DNA from: Xanthomonas arboricola
GTDB taxonomy: Bacteria; Pseudomonadota; Gammaproteobacteria; Xanthomonadales; Xanthomonadaceae
Assembly: GCF_003353015.1 (NCBI RefSeq)
Contig: NZ_QREM01000009.1
Coordinates: 492,716 to 556,715, forward strand
DNA length: 64,000 nt
Direction of reading: 5' to 3'
Part shown: in pieces, positions 28,042-36,133 of the stretch
How the letters are laid out: each line of letters starts with the position of its first letter
How positions within the stretch are numbered: position 1 is the stretch's first letter
Made by a program: the position numbers and the translations under genes
The notes under the pieces: model-generated
The model's database searches: none
Told to the model about the DNA's origin: nothing
The model's input: the letters and a program-made list of their open reading frames with translations, nothing else

Positions 28042-29807
28042 ATCTGCCTGAATTCCTGCGTGAAACGCAGGCCACCGTCCGCTCGCAGATGCGAGATGGT
28101 GCGCTGTATGAAGAACTGATTTTTTCAGGCATCGTGATGGACCACATGTCGGACATCGGCATGACTTTCGAGCCGGTCGAGTGCCATTTCGAGGGGAGGG
28201 TCGGCTCTGCAAACCTTCGCTTGAGCGGCTATTCGCTCTCGGATGAAAACGAGCAGCTTGACCTGTTTGTGAGCCTCTACGCCAACGTCGATGTGCCCAC
28301 ACCGATCCCCGATGCGGAAACCAAAACCGCTGTCGAACAATGCCTGCGCTTTCTGACGTTGTGCGCTGAAGGCAAGATGGCGCCCAAGCTGGACCCGTCG
28401 AGTGATGTGCGCTCGCTGGCCGAGACACTACATGCAATCTACAACGATCTGGAGCAGGTTCGCGTCTACGTCATCACCGACCGCGTTGCCAAATCAAAGA
28501 GTTTCAAGACGCGCGATATCGGCGGCAAGGCGGTTCGTCTGGAGGTCATGGACATCGAGCGGCTCCACCGACACTGGTCTGAAGGCAAGCCGCGTGACGA
28601 GCTGGTAGTCGACTTCACCGAAGTCTCTGGCGCTCCCCTCCCCTGCGTCTTCGTGCCAGGCGAGAACGATGATTACGACTATGCGCTCACGGCGATACCT
28701 GCAGAGGCACTACGGCTGCTTTACGAGAAGTTCGGCGCACGCTTGCTTGAGGCCAATGTTCGCTCCTTCCTGAGCGTCAAGGGTAAGGGCGTTAACGCTG
28801 GCATTCAAAACACATTGCGGTATGCACCAGAGCGATTCATGGCCTACAACAACGGCATCGTGATCGTGGCAGATGAAATGCACCTGGGTAAGCCAGGCGA
28901 TGGCTCCACCGGCATCGCTTGGCTCAAGGGTCTGCAAATCGTCAACGGAGGTCAGACCACCGCGTCGATCTACTTCGCAAAGAAGAAACACGCCGACACT
29001 GACCTCAGCCGCGTTCGGGTGCCTGCCAAGATCATCGTGATGCGTGCCCAGGACTCTGCCAAGGAGGAAGCACTGGTCTCCGACATTTCACGTTTTGCCA
29101 ATAGCCAGAACGCTGTGCGGCAATCGGACCTGTCCGCCAACAAGCCCTTCCATGTTGAGATCGAAAAGCTCTCGCGCACGGTCTACTGTCCCGATGGCGT
29201 GAGCCAGTGGTTCTACGAACGTGCCTCAGGCAGCTACAACACCCTACTGGCACGCGAGGGAACCACGCCAGCAAAACTCAAGGCTTTGAAGGATGCCATT
29301 CCGCCAGCACGCCGCCTCACAAAAACGGACTTGGCAAAATACATCACCGCTTGGGAGAAAAAGCCTGACATCGTCAGTCTCGGCTCTCAGAAAAATTTCG
29401 ATAGGTTTATGGCTGGGCTGACACCCGCCGATGGGCAAGAGGCACCACTGCCGACGGTCGCAGACTTCAAGGCCATGATTGCAAAAGCCAAGATTTATCT
29501 GGACGCCCAGAAGCTTCTGCGGCCGATGTTCCAGGCCTTTCAAGCCAATGTCACTGCCTATACGGTTTCGCTGGTGGCCGAAAAGCTTGGCGACCGTTTC
29601 GATTTTGATCGTGTCTGGGCCAAGCAGGCCGCATCGCCTGAGCTACTCGCTCAAATTGCCGTATGGGCCAGAGAGGTCAACGACGTGCTGCATTCCTCAT
29701 CCGGAGGAAGGATGGTTTCCGAATGGGCGAAGCGACCGGAATGCAAAGAGGCCGTGATGGGCGCAAGCTACTCTGCTCCGGCAACCAACATCCCCGAAGT
29801 GAAGTAG
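28038..29807 (+). CDS. AIPR-family abortive-infection protein
   Basis: 589 residues. The AIPR (abortive infection phage resistance) domain spans the middle, with the typical elements LLEANVRSFLSVKGKGVNAGIQNTL (about 235-260), FMAYNNGIVIV (about 268) and LQIVNGGQTTASIYF (about 298-312), and later SDISRFANSQNAVRQSDLSAN. The N-terminus (1-170) is a separate alpha/beta part with acidic patches. The biochemical role of AIPR in these loci is not settled. The start overlaps the stop of the preceding gene. Confidence 0.92.
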   Translation: MNLPEFLRETQATVRSQMRDGALYEELIFSGIVMDHMSDIGMTFEPVECHFEGRVGSANLRLSGYSLSDENEQLDLFVSLYANVDVPTPIPDAETKTAVEQCLRFLTLCAEGKMAPKLDPSSDVRSLAETLHAIYNDLEQVRVYVITDRVAKSKSFKTRDIGGKAVRLEVMDIERLHRHWSEGKPRDELVVDFTEVSGAPLPCVFVPGENDDYDYALTAIPAEALRLLYEKFGARLLEANVRSFLSVKGKGVNAGIQNTLRYAPERFMAYNNGIVIVADEMHLGKPGDGSTGIAWLKGLQIVNGGQTTASIYFAKKKHADTDLSRVRVPAKIIVMRAQDSAKEEALVSDISRFANSQNAVRQSDLSANKPFHVEIEKLSRTVYCPDGVSQWFYERASGSYNTLLAREGTTPAKLKALKDAIPPARRLTKTDLAKYITAWEKKPDIVSLGSQKNFDRFMAGLTPADGQEAPLPTVADFKAMIAKAKIYLDAQKLLRPMFQAFQANVTAYTVSLVAEKLGDRFDFDRVWAKQAASPELLAQIAVWAREVNDVLHSSSGGRMVSEWAKRPECKEAVMGASYSAPATNIPEVK

Positions 29808-29856
29808 ACACCTGGCACCGAACTACATGCACCGCACTGATTTCTTAAAATAGCCT

Positions 29857-30315
29857 ATGGTTGATGTTGTCTCCCCCGCCGACCGCAGCCGGATGATGGC
29901 AGGCATCAAGGGCAAGAACTCGCAGCCAGAGGTTCTTGTCCGTCGGCTGCTGTTCGCTTCCGGCTATCGCTTCCGACTTCACAGACGCGACCTGCCTGGC
30001 ACTCCCGACATTGTCATGCCAGGTCGCAAGGTCGCTATCTTTGTCCACGGTTGTTTTTGGCACTTTCACGAGGGGTGCAAATACGCAAAGATGCCCGCCA
30101 CACGTCCAGAGTTCTGGAGAGCCAAGCTTGAGGCTAACGTTGCGCGTGACCGTCTCGCAGTCGATAGGCTTCGATCATTAGGCTGGAGAATTCTGTGGGT
30201 TTGGGAATGTGCGACTCGCAATGCCGAATCTGTTTCAGGATTGCAGGTGGCAATGAGCTCTTGGATCGAGAGCGGTGAGCCGCTCGGCGAAATCGGTGTT
30301 TCGCGGAGGGAATGA
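29857..30315 (+). CDS. vsr: Very short patch repair (Vsr) endonuclease
   Basis: 152 residues. Vsr nicks next to T:G mismatches that arise when 5-methylcytosine deaminates. The motifs are complete: the N-terminal DRSRMMAGIKGKNSQPE, LPGTPDIVM with the catalytic Asp at about 51, and FVHGCFWHFHEGC with the His and Cys metal/structural residues (about 62-74). It follows the AIPR gene by 49 bp and converges on the cytosine methylase, which would create the lesions it repairs. Length is normal for the family. Confidence 0.93.
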   Translation: MVDVVSPADRSRMMAGIKGKNSQPEVLVRRLLFASGYRFRLHRRDLPGTPDIVMPGRKVAIFVHGCFWHFHEGCKYAKMPATRPEFWRAKLEANVARDRLAVDRLRSLGWRILWVWECATRNAESVSGLQVAMSSWIESGEPLGEIGVSRRE

Positions 30316-30388
30316 GAAGTTTGCCCGAACGCTGAACAACCCGAATGCTGCATTTTTGAAGAGGCATGCTAGCCGCCACTTCCTAGCG

Positions 30389-31954
30389 CTATCCCCGTCG
30401 GCGAGGCGCCGTCATGACGGCATAGATGATTTCGGCAATCTGCTTGGCAAGTAGTGGCGGGACCGCGTTTCCAATTTGCCCGTATTGCTCGGTGCGATTT
30501 CCTTCAAAGAAATAGTTGTCGGGAAAGGTCTGCAGACGCGCAGCCTCGCGCACCGTCAAACTCCGACACTGCGAAGGATCCGGGTGAATGTAGTAATGGC
30601 CATCCTTCTTGATGTGGGCCACAACCGTAGACGAAGGATATTTCCCCATCTGGACCCGGAAACGATCCTTGAAGGGAATCGTTTCCTGGTCTACGTTCAA
30701 ATGGTCTGGTAGGAGCTTCGGCGGGAAGTTTCGCAGGTCCGGTGCATATTCCTGCGTGGCAGCGAAACACGCCGCAAACATGTAACGATGCAGGTCAGAA
30801 CGCATGTGGCTGCGCGTCTGGTGCTGTAGGACGCCACCGACCTTGGAGTCCAGATACCACTCCTGCAACGGCTGGGGCATGTGCCCACCTGGATTAACCT
30901 CCGCAGGGATGAAGTTTGCTCCGAAAGTTGTATGCCTCTCAGCCTTTTTAATGAACTTCTCCATGGCCGCCTCGATGTCGCTGCGCACAGGACGGTGCCA
31001 TCCTTTAAGGGACTGCGGCGCCTCCCGCAACGCTTTCATCCAGTCCTCTTGCGAGTCCGGTTCTCTGGAGAGGCGGCTTCGCAGCGCTGGCAAACCAGCA
31101 AGCGCGGCACTCACACCCACTTTCTTCGCCACCTTTGTGAGAAGAAAGCGTTCGTGGTCTTCAACCAACGCCGGTTTGGCGTCAACCACGTCGGAGCGGA
31201 TGCCAAACAGGATGACTCGATGGCGGCTCTGGGGGATGCCATGATCATCCGCCTCAATCACGTAGTCGTTGGGATCTAACTCCCCTTTCTTTTTTTGGAC
31301 CACGAGAGATCTGATTTCGTAGCTCAGACCATCACGTGGTGCTTTGAGGTCAGCAAGGATTTTCTCGAAAATGCGCTTGCCGGAGTTCATGGAATTGAGC
31401 ATCCCCTTGACGTTTTCCATGACGAAAACAGCCGGGGCGAACTCTTGAATGATCCGCAAATACTCGGTGTAAAGGAAATGCTTGGCGTCAGCCTCGAACT
31501 TCTCCGGATCCTTGCTACGCAGGCGCGAGCGACCGGCCAGCGAATAGGCTTGGCACGGCGGTCCACCGATAAGCACCCAGTCAGTCTCATTGCCTAGGGC
31601 CTCCCGAATCCAACCATCTATTTCCTTCGGCGGAGTTACGCCGAGCTCCGCGCAGCGCGCTTCCTGAGCAGCGTGCTCAGCAGCTTCCTTCACATCCGGG
31701 TGCGAGAGGAATTCGTCCCGGGTGATTTCTCCGCGGACATATTCGTAGTAGCAGCTTGGAACTTTGCCTTTCGGAAATTTGCGGAAGATCGCCCGCAATA
31801 GCAGCGTCCGGTGAGCAATGGGGTCTTTCTCTACGGAGACCTTGACAGCAAAGTGCCGCTCACCAGCCTTATCGAAGATGGAGGAAAAGCCTTCGCACAG
31901 CCCCCCTGGCCCGGCGAACAGGTCGATCACCGGAATAGCTCTGCGTCCCGACAT
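30389..31954 (-). CDS. dcm: DNA (cytosine-5) methyltransferase
   Basis: 521 residues, longer than the usual ~330-450. The C5-methylase motifs are intact: I DLFAGPGGL (11-19), IV GGPPCQAYS (about 130-138, catalytic Cys), VI MENVKG (about 180), VIII PQSRHRV (about 245) and X QIGNAVPP near the C-terminus. The variable target-recognition region between VIII and X is large. It converges on vsr with a 73-bp gap and should mark the host DNA so that the neighbouring ATPase-nuclease complex spares it. The recognition sequence cannot be read from the protein. Confidence 0.93.
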   Translation of the reverse strand: MSGRRAIPVIDLFAGPGGLCEGFSSIFDKAGERHFAVKVSVEKDPIAHRTLLLRAIFRKFPKGKVPSCYYEYVRGEITRDEFLSHPDVKEAAEHAAQEARCAELGVTPPKEIDGWIREALGNETDWVLIGGPPCQAYSLAGRSRLRSKDPEKFEADAKHFLYTEYLRIIQEFAPAVFVMENVKGMLNSMNSGKRIFEKILADLKAPRDGLSYEIRSLVVQKKKGELDPNDYVIEADDHGIPQSRHRVILFGIRSDVVDAKPALVEDHERFLLTKVAKKVGVSAALAGLPALRSRLSREPDSQEDWMKALREAPQSLKGWHRPVRSDIEAAMEKFIKKAERHTTFGANFIPAEVNPGGHMPQPLQEWYLDSKVGGVLQHQTRSHMRSDLHRYMFAACFAATQEYAPDLRNFPPKLLPDHLNVDQETIPFKDRFRVQMGKYPSSTVVAHIKKDGHYYIHPDPSQCRSLTVREAARLQTFPDNYFFEGNRTEQYGQIGNAVPPLLAKQIAEIIYAVMTAPRRRG

Positions 31955-32247
31955 CAGTTCTTTTTTCTCGCGTTCAATTCATGACGTCGTTGCAGATGCG
32001 ACCTGTGGAGTGACAAGGCAGCTCGTCAGCGGCGCGCGTGGCCCTGATTTTACCAGGTCCAAAGCAAAATTTATCGCCGGCAGCGGGAGGGGCGAACAGA
32101 TCAAGCCGCCGCGAGGCATTCGGGAGCGCCGATTCCACCGCCGGGGCATCTGCCGGCATGCCTGACCACAGGATTTCTTGGAACACACCGTGGTGACCGC
32201 CTAGACTGGGCTGCCTTGATCATCAACAGCAAGACGGCCGAAGCCTG
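31955..32247. other. Intergenic, promoter region of the methylase
   Basis: About 290 bp lie between the 5' end of the methylase and the 3' end of the XVIPCD effector. It should carry the methylase promoter. No gene or strong hairpin is recognised. Confidence 0.4.
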
Positions 32248-33657
32248 TTAGAGGGTCATCCGCGGACCTTGCTCTTGCTGCGTTGTCTGTTGCTGTGTCT
32301 GCTCCATCTGCTGCTGGCGCACTTGGTCCTGCTTGATGACCTCGGCCTGCTGCAGGTTCTGCTGGGCAGGCTCCTGGGAGGCCTCCCGCCCGTCTACATG
32401 GGCATGGAAGAACGGTCCTTTGTCCCCGAAGGGCGCATAGATCGCAACGACGTTCTGAGCACCATTGTTCCCTAGGCCTCCGGTCACCCGGTCCACCCGT
32501 TGCAACAGCGAGTCTTCGGCTTGCTGCTTGTAAAGCGACGCCGACACGTTCCGGCTTTCTTCATCGTTCCAGTTGCCCGTGCCCCGAACCCAGGAATGGA
32601 TTTGCTGGTAGGTGGAGTGGTCAGGGTGAGCGGGATTGTCGGCCAGCACCTGCGAAGGCGATCGAAGCGAGGGGGGCTCAATGTCCGGGCGATGCTGGGC
32701 TGGGCCCAGTTGGCGCACTTCCACCTCCCGCTGCTGACCATGAGAGGTATCGACGAATCCGAACGCCTTGCCCTGCCCGCCCAAGTTCAGCCCGGCTCCC
32801 TCCAGCTTCGCTGTATCGGTGCCGAGCTCTGCGAGGTTGTAACCCAGCCGCGGCAAGGCCTGGGTCGTCGAGCCTGCGCGATCTTTCAGCAACGCAGCCC
32901 CCGCACTCACGGCATAGCCCGCGTAGTAGCCGGCGTAGTTGGAGGTGCCCTGACTCCCCATACTGCTGTCACTTCGGTCGAAGTGACAAACGGCGACCGC
33001 TTCCACGGCAGGACTGGAAATACTGTTTCCGGTTCGTTGAAGTCCGCGCTCGTCCAAGTAGATGCCCGGCTCAAGCTTCCCGTCTTTCACGCAAGCGGTT
33101 GTCGGCTCGACGCGACGTAGGAACTCGGCTTGATTGAACTCGCCTGTGGTCGTCGTCACCCGGCTCGCAACAGCATTCATGCTCACCAACTCGGCCAAGG
33201 CTTCGTTTTGCCGAGCGGAAGCCATGTATTCCTTGGACGGCGCCGTCGCATCAACAACCGATTCACCGTATTGGACGCCGTCCTTTAGAGCGGTATCGAG
33301 CTTGAATACGAAGGTATTCAAGGAAACCTGCGCCGACGGTGCCATCAGCGCATGCCCGGTCTCGTGCCCCAACGTTCCCGCCAACATGTCCAAGCGGTCG
33401 GACCGAATGGACGGCGCGAAAATCGAGGTGTTGATGCTGACGGTGCCCGTCCTGTCATCGTAGTGCCCGCCCTCATTCGGCTGGTTGGACACTTCCAGGC
33501 GACGGAGGGTGCCCAGATCGATGGCTTGGGTCATGACCGAAGCAAGGTAAGGCGAAGTATCTATGGCTTCACGGAGGTCACGCATCGCACCTTTGGGGAG
33601 GCCCGGCTGCCGCTCCAGGTCCTGGAGCAACCGGTCAATGTCGCGCTGATCAGCCAT
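32248..33657 (-). CDS. Probable T4SS effector: HETGH metallopeptidase-like domain plus XVIPCD tail
   Basis: 469 residues. Residues 98-102 read HETGH in MLAGTLGHETGHALMAPS, a zinc-protease HExxH motif; a third ligand may lie in EALAELVSM (about 162). The C-terminal ~120 residues (LADNPAHPDHSTYQQIHSWVRGTGNWNDEESRNVSASLYKQQAEDSLLQRVDRV..., then VVAIYAPFGDKG) and the Gln-rich end match the XVIPCD, the secretion signal of effectors injected into rival bacteria by the Xanthomonadaceae T4SS. The ATG at 33657 overlaps the end of the lipoprotein gene by 8 bp; the longer frame start at 33765 is less likely. It may cleave a periplasmic or cell-wall target, but the substrate is unknown. Confidence 0.85.
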   Translation of the reverse strand: MADQRDIDRLLQDLERQPGLPKGAMRDLREAIDTSPYLASVMTQAIDLGTLRRLEVSNQPNEGGHYDDRTGTVSINTSIFAPSIRSDRLDMLAGTLGHETGHALMAPSAQVSLNTFVFKLDTALKDGVQYGESVVDATAPSKEYMASARQNEALAELVSMNAVASRVTTTTGEFNQAEFLRRVEPTTACVKDGKLEPGIYLDERGLQRTGNSISSPAVEAVAVCHFDRSDSSMGSQGTSNYAGYYAGYAVSAGAALLKDRAGSTTQALPRLGYNLAELGTDTAKLEGAGLNLGGQGKAFGFVDTSHGQQREVEVRQLGPAQHRPDIEPPSLRSPSQVLADNPAHPDHSTYQQIHSWVRGTGNWNDEESRNVSASLYKQQAEDSLLQRVDRVTGGLGNNGAQNVVAIYAPFGDKGPFFHAHVDGREASQEPAQQNLQQAEVIKQDQVRQQQMEQTQQQTTQQEQGPRMTL

Positions 33658-34357
33658 CACGCGGCTCCATTTCGAGCCTGACCCGCGAAACGCAGTGTGG
33701 GTCCTCGTGCTTGTCCGTGCTGACGACAACATACAAGCCAAGCCCGTCTGCGAGTGCTCGCTCAAAGTAGACCGTCGGTTTGAAGCCCACCGCGTTCTTG
33801 GTCACACCGAACCCGGCTGCAACCAATGGGTCATGCAGTGATTTAAACGACAGGTCGCAGGCCTCGGACGGCCGCACGGTCAGCTCGATGGTGTGCCCAG
33901 GATGACGCGCGTAAGGCTTCCACACAGCGAACTCATAGTGCCCCGCACCTAGTGCGCCCTGGAGCCCTGTGCGCCGCCCTTGACTGTCTGGCGTCACCTC
34001 AAGTCCTGACACCTGCGCAACGTGAGTCGGGGCCATGTCTACTGTGGTTTCGAAAGATTTGGCCATTCGAACGATGGCCTCGACCAATGCAGCTGACGTT
34101 AGCGCCGGGCCTTGCGGCAATGGGGGGTAATCGCCAGACACCACAGCATTGGGAGCGGCTCGCCGGGTGGCCTCGTCTGCAGCCCTGTCCGCACTAGCAG
34201 CGGCTTTGTCTTGCGCGGAGCGCACGTCTGCAGCGCTGGGGGGATGTCCTTCCATTGTTTTCTCCTGAGTGCCTTGGCTACTCGCCGGCCCTTGAGCACA
34301 GGCCAGCGTCCCTAACGAAAGAGTAAGCACGACAATGCTGCGAATCAGTAAGCGCAA
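33650..34357 (-). CDS. Putative lipoprotein, candidate immunity protein for the T4SS effector
   Basis: 235 residues: MRLLIRSIVVLTLSLGTLAC gives a lipobox (TLAC), then a Ser/Ala-rich charged linker (about 28-75) and a globular domain (about 85-235). It lies directly upstream of the XVIPCD effector and overlaps its start by 8 bp. Immunity proteins of this effector class are commonly lipoproteins encoded beside the effector, so this is probably its antidote in the periplasm. That is inference from position and export signal; the fold is not recognised. Confidence 0.75.
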   Translation of the reverse strand: MRLLIRSIVVLTLSLGTLACAQGPASSQGTQEKTMEGHPPSAADVRSAQDKAAASADRAADEATRRAAPNAVVSGDYPPLPQGPALTSAALVEAIVRMAKSFETTVDMAPTHVAQVSGLEVTPDSQGRRTGLQGALGAGHYEFAVWKPYARHPGHTIELTVRPSEACDLSFKSLHDPLVAAGFGVTKNAVGFKPTVYFERALADGLGLYVVVSTDKHEDPHCVSRVRLEMEPRDG

Positions 34358-34437
34358 TCTGAGCCTCCGTGAGTGCTCGGTGTCCTTCGTTGCAGCCAGA
34401 GTCTAATCGTCAGGTGTAGCGTGCGCCCTAGATGGAA

Positions 34438-34629
34438 TCACGCTCTCGGATCACTGCCACCATCAGCACCGTCTACGACAGCGAAGTCACTCACCAGCCA
34501 TCCGTATGCATCGCTCAGGGCATCGGCAATGCCCTCTTCGCTCTCACATTCGACCGTGGCTTCAGTGGGCAATTTAGGACGCTTGCCATCGGTTTCCCAT
34601 ACAATTCCTCGCACGCGGAACGCCTTCAT
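34438..34629 (-). CDS. Small conserved mobile-element protein
   Basis: 63 residues starting MKAFRVRGIVWETDGKRPKLPTEATVECES, with an acidic second half (EEGIADALSDAYGWLVSDFAVVD). The pattern is that of small plasmid- or island-borne proteins of unknown function. The ATG at 34629 was chosen; an in-frame ATG at 34683 would add a less typical N-terminus. It follows radC by 69 bp on the same strand and may be cotranscribed. Confidence 0.65.
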   Translation of the reverse strand: MKAFRVRGIVWETDGKRPKLPTEATVECESEEGIADALSDAYGWLVSDFAVVDGADGGSDPRA

Positions 34630-34698
34630 TCCTGCTCCATGGATGTGGATCTGCCTTGGCAGTCTAGCTTCGGCAGGCGGCACAGGTGAAGGGGCGGG

Positions 34699-35178
34699 CT
34701 ATGCCCACCCCCTGCTGGCCAAGCTGACGCTCTTCTGGCCACCGATGACCAGGTGGTCGAGGACCCGGATGTCTAAGAGGCCCAGCGCTTGCTGCAGGCG
34801 CTCGGTGACCTTGCGGTCCGCTTCGCTGGGCTCCGGATTGCCCGAAGGGTGGTTATGGAAAATGATGAGCGCGACCGCGTTGAGCTCCAGCGCGCGCTTG
34901 GCAACGACTCGACTATGGACTTCGCAGCCGTCGATGGTGCCGCTGAAGAGATGCTCGGTTGCCAGGATGTAATGTTTATTGTCCAGGAAGACGACACCGA
35001 AGACTTCGTGCGGCAGGTGAGCGCAGCGGGCAACCAGGTAGCTGCCGGCCTGCTCCGGGCTGTGGATCCGACCTTGGCGCTGAAGCCGCCCTTCGAGGAT
35101 GCGGGCTGCTGCGAGCAAAATACCCGCCTCGTCCATCTGGAGTTGATACTGGACTGCTCGGTCTTGGGTGCGCTTCAT
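34699..35178 (-). CDS. radC: RadC/JAB-domain protein of mobile-element type
   Basis: 159 residues. The JAB/MPN metal site is visible as HNHPSGNPEPSEAD (about 108-121), with the upstream Glu-containing strand GVVFLDNKHYILATEHLF and the EVHSRVVAKRALELNA helix. It lacks the N-terminal helix-hairpin-helix of chromosomal RadC, which is normal for the short copies found on islands and prophages. The function is unknown despite the name. GGAGAAG precedes the chosen ATG at 35178; a longer frame start at 35319 is rejected. Confidence 0.88.
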   Translation of the reverse strand: MKRTQDRAVQYQLQMDEAGILLAAARILEGRLQRQGRIHSPEQAGSYLVARCAHLPHEVFGVVFLDNKHYILATEHLFSGTIDGCEVHSRVVAKRALELNAVALIIFHNHPSGNPEPSEADRKVTERLQQALGLLDIRVLDHLVIGGQKSVSLASRGWA

Positions 35179-35569
35179 CGGTTCTTCTCCACCAGCGCGT
35201 TGTGCGCCTCGTGGGAACCGGCAAGCGAAGCGTCCGGCCCTACCGCACCCGGGAGTGAGCACCGTTAGGCGCGCAGCGGAGGGCCGCAACAAAGCGCCAG
35301 CGTCGAGAAGGAGGCTCACCCTTGCGGCGGGGGCAGCGAAGCTAAGGTCCCTTCCAGAGGCCCAGCGCTGGTGGAGACAGCACCATGCATGCCCTACAAG
35401 GCCTGCGGGCTAAACGGCATTCGGATGGGAGGGGGTGATCGATGTCAGCAGGCGGCGCCTGGGCTTTGCAGCCAGTGGGGCTTCTGCGGACCTGTGCCTG
35501 CCTTACGCACGCATCGCTGCGCAGGAGAAGCACGCAGGCATCGGGATGGGCTGGTCGACCCCAACGGGC
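35179..35569. other. Intergenic, nothing recognised
   Basis: About 390 GC-rich bp lie upstream of radC. Several overlapping open frames exist on both strands, as expected at this base composition, but none has a ribosome site and plausible protein sequence together. Confidence 0.4.
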
Positions 35570-35794
35570 TCAGACGTGTTCGTCTATGTTTCCCAGTCCG
35601 TGCCACGACAAGATTTCCTCGGCCCGACGGCCGACGAACTGCGCGTCCTCGCTCGTCATCGCCTTGCTCTCGATGGCAGCAGCCATATTGGCAAAGGCTT
35701 GCCAAAAATGACGGCGATCAGGACTTGAGGCCCGCAGGGCGGGCACCGCAGCATCCAGGCGTTCGAGGTGACGGCGAAGCTCGGCTCTGTCCAT
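35570..35794 (-). CDS. Small hypothetical helical protein
   Basis: 74 residues, MDRAELRRHLERLDAAVPAL..., predicted all-helical and balanced in charge, which looks more like a real protein than the Arg/Ser-rich frames around it. There is no strong ribosome site. No family is recognised. It may be a small regulator or accessory gene of the island. Confidence 0.45.
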   Translation of the reverse strand: MDRAELRRHLERLDAAVPALRASSPDRRHFWQAFANMAAAIESKAMTSEDAQFVGRRAEEILSWHGLGNIDEHV

Positions 35795-35880
35795 GGGCCT
35801 GAGTATCGGCAGTGCGGTCGCACTGCTTGAGACGCCGCGGCCAACGCAAGACAGCTAGCCCATTCAGGTGCCGAGATGGC

Positions 35881-35985
35881 GCTGCTCAAGCGCCCCGTAG
35901 GGTGAGCGACCATTGGGTCCCACGTCCGGCAAGGTCAGATTGCGCTCTTGGCATTCGTCGCGCTATCGGATGTCAGAAAGTTCTT
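35881..35985. repeat. Dispersed intergenic repeat, copy A
   Basis: GCTGCTCAAGCG...GGTGAGCGACCAT...GTCCGGCAA-GTCAG is shared with 38085-38205 and, in part, with 39454-39520. The end TGTCAGAAAGTTCT is shared with copy B. It lies in the 340-bp gap downstream of the amidase gene. No other gene is seen in that gap. Confidence 0.65.
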
Positions 35986-36082
35986 AACCTAGCAGATCGC
36001 TGCTTTGAATATAAATCAGACTAACTATCAATCCAGAGGATTGAATAGGGCCGCGCCGATGGCCTCAGATGCTCTCGCAAGC

Positions 36083-36106
36083 AGAAAGAGCCTTGCGGCC
36101 CTTTCT
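36083..36106 (-). terminator. Possible terminator downstream of the amidase gene
   Basis: AGAAAGAGCC TTGC GGCCCTTTCT forms a stem of about 10 pairs with a tetraloop, 28 bp after the amidase stop. The T-run on the minus strand is short, so efficiency is uncertain. Confidence 0.5.
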
Positions 36107-36133
36107 GTGCAGCAGTGATATGTCGAGCGCGGC

